A stretch of 64,000 bases of DNA from Tamarix chinensis (GCA_030549775.1 CM060174.1:10411786-10475785); one strand, 5' to 3'. Positions 22,960 through 34,530 are shown, counted from the first letter of the stretch. Translations and numbers: made by a program. Notes: generated by a model not told the origin, from the sequence alone.

Positions 22960-23770
22960 AAGGAAATTTTATCTTAGATGAAAGAAAATAAATATTAAGT
23001 AAACTTAAATAAAATTAATATGTGACATAAACAAAAATTTAATAAATTTATACACATTGAGTATAAAGTAGAAGAAAATAAATGTTAATTGAACTTGAAT
23101 AAAATAAATATTTAATGCAAAAGAAAGTTTATCTTAGATAATATTTCATCCATTTGTGCACTTTAATGATAAAGTAGAAAAAAATAAATGTGCAAAAGAA
23201 AATTTATCTTAGATAATATTTCATCTATTTGTACACTTTAATGATAAAGTAGAAGAAAATAAACGTTAATAAAGCTTAAATAAAATAAAAATTTTACATG
23301 AAAGAAAATTTGTCTTAGATAAAGTTTAATTCATTTGTACATTTCAAAGAGTAAGTAGAAGAGAGAAAAATATTAACAAAGCTTAAATAAAATAAATATT
23401 AATTAAATATTAATAAAATAAATGTTCAACATGAAAGGAAATATATCTTTGATAAAATTTAATCCATTTGTATAGTTTAAAGAGTAAGTAGAAAAATTAA
23501 ATATGAATTGAGATTAAATTAATTTTGTATTAACTAAACTTAAATTAAAAATAAATATTAATTATTAAGTTGAATAAATTAAAGTAAATATGTAATGTGG
23601 AGGTAGTTTAATCTTAGATAAAGTTTAATCCATTTATACATTTGAATGAGTAGGTAGAAGGGAAAAAAATATTAACCAAACTTAAATAAAATAAATTTTA
23701 TCTTAGATAAATTTTAATCCATTTGTATACTTTAAAGAGTAAGTAAGAAAAAATAAATATTAATAAAGTT
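22960..23770. repeat. Irregular tandem repeat, about 7 units
   Basis: The phrase 'tatcttagata(a)…ttaatccatttgta' followed by 'agtaagtagaa' recurs near 22973, 23112, 23204, 23310, 23444, 23610 and 23698. Spacing is 90-165 bases, with variable AT-rich filler. Confidence 0.75.
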
Positions 23771-24736
23771 AAATAATCTACATATCTAACCCTCATCCCT
23801 AACCATGGTTGAATCAATGGTAAAGGGTGCAAAAGATAACATGACTTGATCGTGTATGGTCCCAAAAAAAAACCCCTCTCCACCATGTGGTTTAACTTAA
23901 TGCAAACCCATCTCACATGATATCTACTGTCTCCTTCTAGAGACATCAAAAAGTAATATGGAGGATACACATAAGGTAAGAAAGGAGTTGATTATCATTG
24001 ATGACGAGTTGAGATCTTGACATGGATTACCACCATTTAATAAAGCATAAATGAGTGGACAATTATGATAATCATACATAATAGTGTGAAGATGATCAAG
24101 CCAGTAGCCCCCATAATCTCTCTGGCACCTTCTACAGGATAAGGTAGAAACATGAGTACCATAGTCCGCAAATATATCCTTCACTAGTCGAAACAATAAT
24201 ATGATGAACATTAGAAGGAAACACTTACTATAGAAACAATTATCAAACAATGATGCATATGTTAAAAATTTACCTAATGTTACCATATGGAGCTCTCCAT
24301 ATGAGCCTTAAAGCTCCTTAAAAGATTAGGAATCTCTAGATTGCTAGGAGCTAGTCCATACAACTACCATTCAAAAGGACCAGCATCACCACCACCGTCA
24401 CCATGTTTAGTAGAATGATCAACATCATCACCACCACTACCATGACCAACATCATAATGAGCATCTTCACCACCACCACCATGATCACCAAATTCCCTAA
24501 AATTCTCTATCTCCTCATCGAATATGTGGTAGTATGTCATGTGAGGAGCATTAGAGTGTGTTGTTATTGCCTATCGCCTATGACTCGTAGTAACCGTGCA
24601 CTTAGCTACACTACTAGTAGAAGTAGAGCCCAACAAACCACCCTTAAGCAATTATTTTTGTTTCCTACCATATGTAAATAATATAAAAAGGTAAATGTAC
24701 TAAGAACTCTTTGATCATTTTCCCTGTTTGATTTTC
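23771..24736 (-). other. Unidentified, possibly degraded transposon coding DNA
   Basis: Minus-strand open frames (24286-23924 and 23970-23698) show no family I recognise. A block at about 24375-24490 is rich in CAC/ACC triplets and on the minus strand would encode G/D/H-rich repeats. Codon structure is not convincing. Confidence 0.25.
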
Positions 24737-25177
24737 ATGGCGAAGAAGAAAGCTGCCAAGAGTAAGGCAGCCCTCACATTGGAAGAGGCGACTCGATCAA
24801 ATTATGTGGTTTCTATAGGGGATGCTTTGTTGATGTTACCAAGTTAGGGGAACCTATGCCCTTTGAGATCCAATCTCACACTCCTCCACAGTTATCGAAA
24901 CCTATATTGGCTTCTCCAATTGTGAATCATCCATTGAAAGTATCTGGACCTAATCTAGAGGATCATTCTTATTTGAATGGTAATCATGATCCTATTAATG
25001 ATTGTTTAGAGAATCAATCATGGAAGGATATTTTGATCAATAATAGGAGGTCTGAACGGGATATGACATTAAAGTTCATTCCTCCCTTAGTTATTGATGG
25101 ATCTCAAAAAGCCATGATTCAGGAAGATGAAATTTTGAAGGAGGCTAAATGCTGGGAGAATGCTATGGTAGGGACGA
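24737..25177 (+). pseudogene. LINE (L1-type) ORF1 N-terminal fragment
   Basis: Starts MAKKKAAKSKAALTLEEATR, hits a stop, and after a frameshift continues in the frame 24856-25177. That frame includes SWKDILINNRRSERDM, LKFIPPLV and a final EAKCWENAMVG. This matches the beginning of the DUF4283 domain of plant L1 ORF1 proteins, where W-x-x-A-L-V-G follows. It is cut exactly at the left edge of repeat B, and the remainder of ORF1 is not found on the far side. Confidence 0.65.
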
Positions 25178-25664
25178 CAAGTTGCTGGTATCAGGCGTGT
25201 AAGTTGCCGCTTCCCTGCATCATATCTTATAGCAACGGCAAGTTCTAGATATTTGGATGATAAGCGATCCATGAATTCGGTCATAACCTTATGAGGTTCT
25301 CATCCTAGAATCTCTTTTCTTGCGTTTCCTATATTTTCCTGCCATCTTCTGGATCTATCCATATCCAATTCAATGCTGTTTTATGTGTTGCTATATATGA
25401 CTGGGCCTTGGCAATGTCGAAAAGAAAGAAAAGTGAGAAACGGGTAACATATCCTGCAAATAATAATAATAATGTACGGGCCAGGTCATGACAGGTTTTT
25501 AGTTGGTGCATGGGCATATACTTGATCCCGTGCGGCCAGGCATGGACCGAACCAATTCAGAGCACATATATTTTATATACAACAAAAGAGATGGAAAACA
25601 ATTCTGGACCGGTGGTTAAAGTGTTGCAAAAAACTTACAGCGTATTCTGGGGTCCTGGGTTCGA

Positions 25665-25677
25665 ACCCCAGTTTTGC
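25665..25677 (+). promoter_or_regulatory. Pol III B-box-like motif
   Basis: GGGTTCGAACCCC matches the tRNA B-box consensus GGTTCRANNCC exactly. The surrounding sequence does not fold into a full tRNA, and the candidate A box (near 25611) is weak. Confidence 0.5.
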
Positions 25678-26235
25678 AAAAATTTTACCCTATTTTTTTT
25701 TCTAAGTTCACACTTGACAGGGTCGTTGGCACTTGGCTGACTTGCTCCAGTTGCTCGGTTGCTCCTCGTTCGTTGCTCTCCCTTTCAATTTTCGTCTGTC
25801 TCCCTGACTCCCGCTCTCTCCCGCAGTCCCGCTCGAGTCTCGACCCCAGGCTCCACTGCAGACAGGCGTCGCGCCGCTAACCCTACCCCGCCAACCGCCG
25901 CGCCCGCTCGTTCGAGTCTCGACCCCAGGCACCCACCGCCCAGTCGCACACTACAGCCGCTGGCCGCTGCTGACCTGCGCTGCTATCTTGCCTCCGCCTC
26001 GCCGTCGCCCGTCGCCGACCTGTTGTTGTGTGTCACTGTCGGTCTCTGTCTCAACTCTCAACAGAGGCAGGCATCAAATTAGCCAAACAAAACAGGCAAG
26101 GCAAACACAATAGCCTGCTGCTGCCCGCCCCGAGAGAGCCAAACCAGAGTCCAGAGAGATTGAGATTTGAGAGGGTGAGGGTTTTTATTTTTAAATTTTA
26201 TTTAAGATGAAATATAATATCTTTTTTTTTTAACT

Positions 26236-26550
26236 GAATTAGTTTGTATTTTTATTTCTAATTTTATTGTGAATATGTGATATTGGAATAGTTTGTATTG
26301 AGATTTGTTAATTAGTTGATTGTTGTATATTTTTGAATTAGGTTATGTTAATTTTGAATTAGTATGGTATGAATTATTATTGTGTAATGTTGATTTAGTT
26401 GAGCATGAGTATTTTTGTTAATTGAATTAGTTTGTATTTTTATTTCTAATTTTATTGTGAATATGTGAAATTGGAATAGTTTGTATTGAGATTTATTAAT
26501 TAGTTGATTGTTGTATATTTTTGAATTAGGTTATGTTAATTTTGAATTAG
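26236..26550. repeat. ~130-bp direct repeat, period about 186
   Basis: 26236-26371 and 26421-26550 are nearly identical (both begin at 'gaattagtttgtatttt' and run to 'gaattagtatggt'). They lie in the intron-like part of the hAT derivative. Confidence 0.9.
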
Positions 26551-26559
26551 TATGGTGCT

Positions 26560-26715
26560 ACGTTGTTGTCATGTGTAGCATGTTTGAATCCATCGGAGCT
26601 ATTTTCTGCTTTTGACAAAGCTTCATTGATTAGGTTGACAAAGTTTATCCCGAGGATTTTTCTGATGTTGATGTTGTGATACTGCAAGCGATCATACAAG
26701 AAGAAAAAGTATGTG
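26560..26715 (+). pseudogene. hAT transposase C-terminal remnant
   Basis: One register reads PSELFSAFDKASLIRL and, after a one-base shift, VDKVYPEDFSDVDVVILQ. The phrase YPEDF followed by D…L.Q resembles the region before the dimerisation domain of ZMYM1/TTF-type plant hAT transposases. It is short and frameshifted; assignment is tentative. Confidence 0.5.
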
Positions 26716-27233
26716 TGATGAAATAAGTCGATAACCTCGAAAGGCCCATGATCCATTCAGTTACTATTTGGTCTTGTCCAGCTCTCCTAGTCAACAGCTA
26801 TACCAATTAATCTCAACCACTTGTTGCTTCGTTTCTCTTGACACAAATTTCATCCCAAAACAAACTAGCATTAGACAAATTTGGGAGCGCCATTGGACAA
26901 TACTAATGGATTATTCTCTAAACTTGGTCATGACGTTGCATAATCCCCATCCTTTCTGTGACATTTCAATTATGAAATGACAGATCTACTAAAAAAAAGG
27001 ATAATAATTAAACATTTACGATGATTTTAACACTCCCAGTTGGGAAGGTCTAATTTTGCTTTTCTTGATTCGTTTATTCATCTCCACCAAATTTAATTAA
27101 AGTTTCCAGTGTGTTGCTTTAATCAATTACTACCTTACAAGTCCTATAATTGATTTTTTATGCATTTCCAAATAGATAGAGTAAACTGCCTGTTTCTCTC
27201 CCAACTTCTTGTGGGTTGGTGTTTACGGGAACT

Positions 27234-27458
27234 CATTACAAGAAATAGGGTAATTACCAATGATTTTATCACTGAAGACTTTTTTTCGTCGGTAAATGAC
27301 CTCAACACCGATTACTTATCGTTGGCAAAATGTTCTCAGGGATGATATAATGTGGTCGGTGAATTGATGGTGCCAAAATTTTCCCTCCATAATCTCTAGG
27401 GAAATACATGGGAAAAGATAAAAATAAAATAAAATAAAAAGGCTTATTACCGACAACA
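27234..27458 (+). mobile_element. CACTA-like terminus (copy B, left part)
   Basis: Equivalent to 17780-18007. Same subterminal motifs, with the Helitron joined at the identical base ('ccgacaaca'). Confidence 0.55.
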
Positions 27459-28282
27459 TCTATATATATATATATATAAACAGAGTTGTTTAGCAGATAA
27501 TGTTAGACAAAATTTTTCGCATAAACTATATCTATTATTACTAATCATTAATTACTGCTGCCATATATTATTGCTAATTATTGTTATTGCTAATTAATAA
27601 GATAGAATAATTAATATAATTATTTATTAATATAATATGACTATTCATCTCCTATGTACATTAAATGTATATAACTATTCATTTGTTGCACATATGTCAA
27701 ACAATTGATTTTAATAAAGTATTAACTATATATTTTCTAATCAAATATTTTCTTAATTAATTATCCAAACATATGCAGAAAACTATTCATTTCCTGTGTA
27801 TTAATTGAACTATCGGACTATTCATCTCTTGCATATTAATATATAAATAATTAATACACCAAAGTGCATATTCATTTGCTTCACATGCATATATCCATTA
27901 ATACAATACGACTATTTATCTCATATGTGCAGCAAATGCATATAACTATTCATTTATTATACATATGTCGAACAACTAAATTTAATAAAGTATTAATCAA
28001 ATATTTTCTAATCAAATATTTTTTAATTAATTACCTGAACATATGCGGTCAGCTATTAATTTCCTATGTATTAATTGAATTGTCAAACTATTCATATCCT
28101 ACCTATTAATATTTAAATAATTGATAAATAATTAATACACCAAATAAAGTGCATAAACTAGTCGACCAACACATATGCATCTGCTGCTATTAATACAATG
28201 CAACTAGCAAATACATATAACTAATTTTAATGAAGTATTATTTTTTTTCTTTTCTTTTAAGGTTAGATCAACATCAATCAAA

Positions 28283-28283
28283 T

Positions 28284-28315
<32 letters not shown>

Positions 28316-28341
28316 AATAATAATAATAATAATAATAATAA
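28283..28341. repeat. (ATG)n-(AAT)n compound microsatellite
   Basis: About ten ATG units pass into about nine AAT units. The low-complexity reading frames over 28340-28570 are a by-product of the A/T triplet composition. Confidence 0.9.
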
Positions 28342-28609
28342 TTGTTTATAATAATAATTTTATTATTTATTATTAATAATATGACTATTATTATTAATAT
28401 AACTATAATAATTATAACTATTAATATAACTAATACTAATATAATTATTCATATAATTTTGATAATTACTATTATCATTTATAATATAATAATGATAATT
28501 ATTATTATGATAATAATGAATATTAATATAATTGATTATTACTATTATGAATATTATCATGATTAATAATATAATAATTATTTAAAAAACTAATAACAGA
28601 ACCACAACA

Positions 28610-28727
28610 TTGGTTATTATATAAAAATAGAGTTGTTTGGCAGACAATATACAGACAAATTAACATTGGTTATTATATAAAAATAGAGTTGTTTGGCAGA
28701 TAATATACAGATAAATTTTTCTGCCTA
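28610..28727 (+). repeat. Two tandem Helitron 5'-end-like segments
   Basis: The ~59-bp unit 'ttggttattatataaaaata' through 'gagttgtttggcagacaata' occurs twice in direct succession. It matches the start of both Helitrons ('aaaaacggagttgtctggcag' type) except for the first bases. Confidence 0.75.
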
Positions 28728-29474
28728 AACTATACCTATTATTACTAATCATATATTATCACTACAATATATTATTACTAAATAATAATTTCAAATAAAT
28801 GATGAAATACTCATGCGTATTAATTGATTTGTCAAACTATTCATCTCCTATGCTGCATGACAACAAAATGATATTTATCTCCTACATATTAATTGAGATA
28901 TTCATCTATTGCACATATGTCGAACAACACATATTAATCAAGAATTTTCTTAATTAATTATCTAAAAATATGCAGCCAACTATTCATCTCTTGCGTATTA
29001 ATTGAGTTGTAAAACTACTGAATATATGAGTGTAACTATTTATATGCTGCACATATGTCGAACAACACATATTAATCAAGTATTTTCTTAATTAATTACT
29101 TGAACATATGCAACCAACTATTCATCTCCTGTATATTAATTGAATTGTCAAACTAATGAATATATGAATATAACTATTCATCTCATGCGAACAACAAATT
29201 CATATAACTATTCATCTTCTGTCATTAATACAGCACAACTATTCATATTCTACATGCAATAAATGCATATAACTATTCATCTGCTGCACATATGTTGAAC
29301 AATACATATTAATCAAGTATTAATTAGGTATTTTATAATATAATTACTTGAACATATACAACCAACTATTCATCTCCTGTATATTAATTAAATTATTAAA
29401 CTATTCATTTCTTATATAATAATATATTAATAATTAATATACCACCCGTGCATTGCACGGGGAAATGTAACTAG

Positions 29475-29964
29475 TGTTGTTAGTAATAAGGTTTCCAAAT
29501 CCCCCCTTCTCGCATGAAAATATCCTACCATAATGTTTTGGGAAAAAAATTCCACAAAAAGAATTGATTATTACAAATGACATGCATCGGTAATAATACT
29601 TCCAATTTTTTCTCATATTCCAGCAAGAAAGCAGCCTCTCTTGCTTTTCCAATAATAATCTATTTTACGAAAAAATAGAGATAAAATATCTTATTACGGA
29701 TGACATGTGGCAAGTAATAAAATTCTTAAAAATTATTTCCCTCCTAGAGGCTTCATTGGTATAATTTTCCTAATACCAACAACTTCTTGTCAGAAATAGA
29801 ATTGTACCAACGATATTAAATGCAACTTATCATTTAATAAGCCTATCACTAACAATTATTGGGGCTAATATGGATGACTTGTTGTCGATGCTAAGACAAT
29901 TATGAAAGAAAATTTCACAACCCTAGCCCCTCATTCCCTCATTCTTTTTCCTTCTAACCAACCA

Positions 29965-30017
<53 letters not shown>

Positions 30018-30085
30018 ATACCCTGACATATTGGCTACAGATAGTTATTTATAGTGCTTTCGAGATTGATGATTGACCCCATAGG
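29475..30085 (+). mobile_element. CACTA-like element, right part (copy B)
   Basis: Collinear with 21245-21836. It includes 'gatgacttgttgtcgatgct' near 29873, which copy A lacks, so copy A has a small internal deletion. The 5S-like segment present beyond copy A is not found here. Confidence 0.5.
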
Positions 30086-30419
30086 ATAAATTACAGCATA
30101 TCTGTATTATCACATACCAAAAGAGGGCACATGAACACATCTCGATTCCAAGCCATGCCACACATGAAACCGTTAAAATAATAGCATGTAGAACACAACA
30201 TATACATTATATAGGGCATCCAAGGCATGTAGGACACATAGCACACATTCGGCCTTAGCTACGCCCTTTCTCGGTTTAGGTTACCAAGCTATCTCCCACA
30301 CTTATTAGGCCACTAATCACCCTTGGTAATTGTTACACTTAATATATTTCCCATTTGGTTGGTTAGATTACCAATTTATCCATTTCCTTTATTATAATTA
30401 ACAAATTGCCCCTTAGTTG

Positions 30420-31110
30420 GTCAAATTACCAAATTACCCTTGTTCAATATCGTAATTACCAAATTACCCCTTTAGTTGGTTAAATTACCCAATTGCCCCT
30501 CACACCTATCATGTTTACCATTTTACCCTTCTCCATTATTAAATTATCAAATTACCCTTTAGTCATTTAAATTATTATTTTACCCTTCTCAATTATTATA
30601 ATTATTAAGTTACTCCTTTCCAATTTCCACTTTTACCCCTTTTATTTACAAAATTACCATTTTACCCCTTTACTTTTAAATTTACCATTTTACCCCTTAA
30701 CTTCCAAAAATTACCATAACACCCTTCCACTTATAAAATTACCATTTTATCCTTAATTATGAAATTACCATTTTACCTCTTTTAATTTCCAAATTAACAT
30801 TTTGCCCCTTTAATCACAAGATTACCATTTTGCCCTTTAATTACAAAATTACCATTTTGCCCTTCAATCACAAAATTACCAATTTGTCCCCTTTAATTAT
30901 GAAATTACCATTTTACCCCTTTACTTCCAAAATTACCAATTTGCCCCTTTTCATTTACAATTTACCACTTTACCCTTTCTACTTCCAAAATTACCATTTT
31001 ATCCATTAATTCCAAAATTACGCTTTAATTACAAAATTACCACTTTGCCCTTGCCTCCAAAATTACCATAATACCCCTTTTAATTTAAAGTTACCATTTT
31101 GCCCCTTAGT
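30420..31110 (-). repeat. ~29-bp degenerate minisatellite, about 24 units
   Basis: AAATTACCATTTTACCCCTT and variants (ACC[A/C]TTTTGCCC, ACCAATTTGCCC) repeat about 24 times with a mean period near 29 bases and no conserved spacers. It lies inside the minus-strand LTR. Confidence 0.9.
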
Positions 31111-31729
31111 ACACCACTTATATTAAATTATTATTATTACTACATAAAATAATTAATATTAACACCTCATCCACAACTCTTATAATTAATATAATACTTA
31201 TTAGCACCCATATATATATTAGGCCATATTCTTTTACAAGATACATTATTAAAATACCCCTAAGACTCACAAAATATTAATCATGCATTAAAGATCACAA
31301 TAGCATAATACAACATGGATAATACTTAACATTTTTATTAACAACCAAACCCTTACCTTAAACAATCATTCCCTACATAACATATAGCCTAACATGCTTC
31401 TTTTCATCCAACATCATAAGAAACTATGCATATGATATTAAACAACATATATTAAGTATAATAACATAATAAAAATCCTAATGTGCTAACATACGTTAAT
31501 CCATACGTTTAAGTGGGATTTAACGGTTACCTCGATTCCCGAAAAATGAACCTTACTAGTATTCCGGTTTAAGGTTCAAGATTTGATTATCAAAATCAAT
31601 ACCTAAAAATAATATCAAGATTTATGACATTAGAAATAACAAAAATCAAAGTATAAAACTTTATAATGCTTAATTAATCAAATACTTGAATTAAAATATA
31701 ATTATACCTTAAAATTATTACCCAAATTA

Positions 31730-33055
31730 ATCAAGAAAGGCAGCAGCTCATGCTGCTCATGCAACATGAGCTACATGCAAGGAAATGAGGAGGAAGGCTC
31801 GAAGGTGGCAAGAATGGGAGGAGGGAGTGGTGTTTTCGGGTTGGGGTTTTGGGGCTAAGAAAAAGGGCATGCAGGGGAGGATTTGGGGCAAGGGAATGGT
31901 GTAGAAGTGGAGAGGGGGTGTAAGTGGTGGTCGGGGATGGGTTGAAGGTGGCTAAGGGCGGCGGAGATGGCGGCAGGGAGGCTACGAAGGTGGCGGTCGA
32001 GGAGGGAGTCGAGATGGGGGGTTGAGAAGGAAGGAAAAGGGAGAGGGAAAACGAGGGCATGTGGGTGGTGTTTTCGGCCAAATGAGGATTGGGGGTGGTA
32101 GAGAGGGTTGCAGGGATTATTGTGGTGGCTCAGGTGGCGGCATAGGCGGCGAAACGGTTGCAGATCGGGGCTGCATAGGGTGGTTGTCGAAAAGGGAGGG
32201 AAAGAAGATAAAAAGAAGAGAGGAGGAAGGAGGCGGCTGCAGGGTGGCTCAATGGGTGTTGTTATGGTTCAGGGATGAGGTAGAGGGTGGCAGGGGTGGT
32301 GCAGGTGGTTGTTGAGGCGGCAGCAGCGGCGGAACGACTGCGGCAAAGCAAAATAGGGAGGATGAAGTAAGGAGGGAGAAAGGAAGAAAGGAGGGTTGGG
32401 AATGCATGGAAAGCTCGACAAAAATGCCAGAATGAGGCGGGGAGGAAGAAGAAAAATAAGGCGAAGACAGAGGAGGGGATAGGTAGGATCGAGGGCAGTT
32501 GTAGGGTGGTAGAGGAATGGCAGTGGCAGGGAGAGGGAGAAGGGAGGTATGGTCGGGCATGGGGGAAGGGAGACAGGGATGGTGGGGCTGGGATGGTGTG
32601 GAGAAATGGTGGGAGAGAGAGAGAGATAGGGGAAGCAGTAGGGAGAGGGAATTGTAGGTGGGGTGGCAAATATGGCAGAGAATGGCTGGGATTCTCACCA
32701 GGGAAAGAGGAAGAAGAAGAAGAAGGGAAGAAGAAAGGGAAGGCTGGGTGTTGGGCACGACAAGCAGCCGAAGGGAAAAAAAGGAAGTGGGTCGGCCCGG
32801 TCAGGGAGAAAGGAAGAAAGGAAAGGAGGGAGACGGGTCGGGCTCGCGCGGGAGAATGAAGAAAAAGAAAGGGAGCCAGGCCGAGGGAGAAAGAAAAGGA
32901 AAAGAGGAGGAGAAGGGGAAGATGGGCCAGGGACCAAGGCGTAGGAGGGGAAGGGCAAAAGTAGGCCAGTTGGCGGCCCAAGAAAAAAAAAAGAGAAGAA
33001 AGAAAAGAGAAAAAGGAGAAGAAAAGGGAAAAGGAAAAAGAAAAGGGAAAATGGG
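31730..33055. repeat. 1.3-kb purine-rich (G/A) tract
   Basis: The plus strand is dominated by GGA, GAA and GGT triplets with few pyrimidines. This leaves long open frames on both strands (for example minus 32981-32262) that encode only P/S/L-rich or G/E/K-rich low-complexity peptides. The minus strand corresponds to the CT-rich leader of the LTR family. Confidence 0.8.
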
Positions 33056-33358
33056 GTTAAATAAAATAATTTAATTTATAAAATAATAAAATACAATATT
33101 TTTGGGTAATAAATTTATTTAATAATTTAATTTAATATAATTAAAATATAAGGGTTTAAAGATGATAGTTTTAGTAAAATAATGGTTTGAGAATATATTT
33201 AAATAATAAGAGTGTGATAAAATAATAAAATATTTATTCCAATTTTATACACTAAAAAATTCTATAAAATAATTAAATTAAATAGATTTAAAGGCTAATA
33301 TATCTCAAATAAAATTTATTTATTAAATTATAGTCTTTTAAAATCTTGGGGGATTATA

Positions 33359-34530
33359 CCACAAGTCAAATACTGAAGCCTACCATATATTCAAACCCTT
33401 GGCTAGCATCAGGACTGCCATTACGTTTCCACACAAGAAAATGATATGGTCATTTTTTGCCTTGTGGACCTATTGAAGACCCATTTCAGATACACCTCGA
33501 GTTTTGGTTCTTATCCGCGCTACTCCCTTAAGGATCTATAAACTCATCACCAAAATACTGCACCAGAGCAAAAATACTCACCATAACTCATGTGAACGAG
33601 CACCAAGATGAGTTAACATTTGTCATCAGCAACACACAAAACTTTCTTAGACCCCGTATAAGGGGACATTGCTACTGACCAAGTCCACGGGCTTAGGGAT
33701 TATGAAGCTAGCTGAACCTAAAGTCAAGCAGTATTTTCACCTTTGAGTCTTACCAACCTATGAAGCGAATCTATTTTTCTGTTCTATAATCACAGCCAGA
33801 AAAATCACCAAGCTGTTACTGTGTGTTACTGCATAGTCCCTAAAGTAGAATAAAACATTGTTGAAAAACATCTGCTGAACACAAACAAATCGACCTCTGT
33901 TCGGCCATAATAAACTTTAATTAAGCACCCCTTTTCCCTTTCCCTAAAGGGAAAATAATGAAGTGAATAATATGAAAAATGAAAAAAACTATAGAAAATT
34001 TCTTAGTTTTATTTTCTCCTGTTAACAACACTTTTTGTTAGTGGGCTAATATAAAATTATGAATTTGTCCTTAAATCTGACATAATCACTCCTGAAAAAT
34101 ACACATAGTTTGTGTTCTTGAAATTCAACCCTTATCTTCCGATAGGAAAAAAAAGGGCTTTAATCGGACAAAACAAGTATTAAAAAATTCAGCAACAGTG
34201 CTATATAATCAAAAACCGATTTGATGGATACAGAAAAAGAGTGAAGGACAGCATTGACGAAAAAAAAAATGATCACTTTGTGTAATTGAAAGAAATAATT
34301 TTATACCAAAATCAATATCCATCAATAATTAAACAAATTAAAAAAAATCCATCATCAATGTAACGTTGGTATCAAGGGGATGCCTTACTATAGCTATTGA
34401 AATATCCAGATTATATTGCTATAATTCGTGCATATGCTACCAACTACCAAGTAAATGCTCCCGGAGAAAAGAGAACTTCTTAATATAGACACATATTAGC
34501 AAATTGCACATGTTAGGTAGAACTAAACTC
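33359..34530 (-). pseudogene. Polygalacturonase (GH28) remnant
   Basis: 33359-33640 aligns with 59011-59285 (3' flank and last codons of the intact gene). About 33695-34530 then aligns with 60950-62010 (introns of that gene). The exons between, including those with catalytic motifs, are deleted. It lacks the MITE present in the intact gene at 61183-61406. It lies next to DUF4220 copy 1, which shows that the two genes were duplicated as a neighbouring pair. Confidence 0.8.

Larger units (their letters stand above)
25495..26715 (+). mobile_element. hAT-type transposon derivative inserted in repeat B
   Basis: Absent from copy A, which reads straight from 'catgacaggtt' to 'atgaaataagtcg'. Order: a short leader with a tRNA-like B box (25665-25677), a GC-rich 5'-UTR-like block (25700-26160), an AT-rich intron-like block with a ~130-bp direct duplication, then a piece resembling the C-terminus of a ZMYM/TTF-type hAT transposase. 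No clear TIR or 8-bp duplication was found at the edges, so ends were lost or rearranged. The class is inferred from the remnant and from similarity of layout to 50461-51720. Confidence 0.55.
27459..29474 (+). mobile_element. Helitron (copy B), non-autonomous
   Basis: Starts TCTATATATATATATATATA and ends with the hairpin CCCGTGC/GCACGGG (29445-29461), nine bases and CTAG. It sits in the same host position as copy A but lacks the RPA and helicase remnants. The interior holds ATG and AAT triplet runs (28283-28341) and two extra copies of the 5'-end motif at 28610-28727. Confidence 0.85.
25178..30085. repeat. Large repeat copy B, paired with 16938-21836
   Basis: Collinear with copy A on both sides of a hAT-derived insertion (25495-26715). 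The CACTA-like left end here is CATTACAAGAAATAGGG (27234), so the first bases have mutated. Its Helitron is shorter and has lost the coding remnants. The right edge is near 30085. Confidence 0.85.
30086..33358 (-). mobile_element. Long-LTR element (family X), minus strand
   Basis: On the minus strand it begins TATAATCCCCCAAGATTTT at 33358, comparable to the TGTAATACTCCGTATTTT start of the solo LTR at 35238. An AT-rich stretch follows, then a pyrimidine-rich block (plus-strand purines, 31730-33055), as in the solo LTR at 36110-36250. The 3' terminus was not found; at 30085 it abuts repeat B and is probably truncated. No coding domain was recognised; long frames in the purine block are low-complexity artefacts. 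Confidence 0.5.

Noticed and set aside
25605..25680. tRNA gene
   Set aside because: Only the T-arm/B box is convincing; no acceptor, D or anticodon stem pairs properly.
25674..26210. GC-rich overlapping open frames on both strands
   Set aside because: They fall in the 5'-UTR-like block of the hAT derivative and have no recognisable domains.
28342..28570. Open frames rich in Ile/Asn on both strands
   Set aside because: By-product of A/T triplet repeats inside the Helitron; no protein family.
30420..31110. Regular repeats resembling a CRISPR array
   Set aside because: Units are contiguous and degenerate with no unique spacers, and the context is a plant LTR.
32262..32981. Long minus-strand open frame (239 codons), and overlapping plus-strand frames, in 32.0-33.1 kb
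   Set aside because: All frames are open because of extreme purine bias; peptides are P/S/L- or G/E/K-rich without domains, and the tract belongs to an LTR leader.
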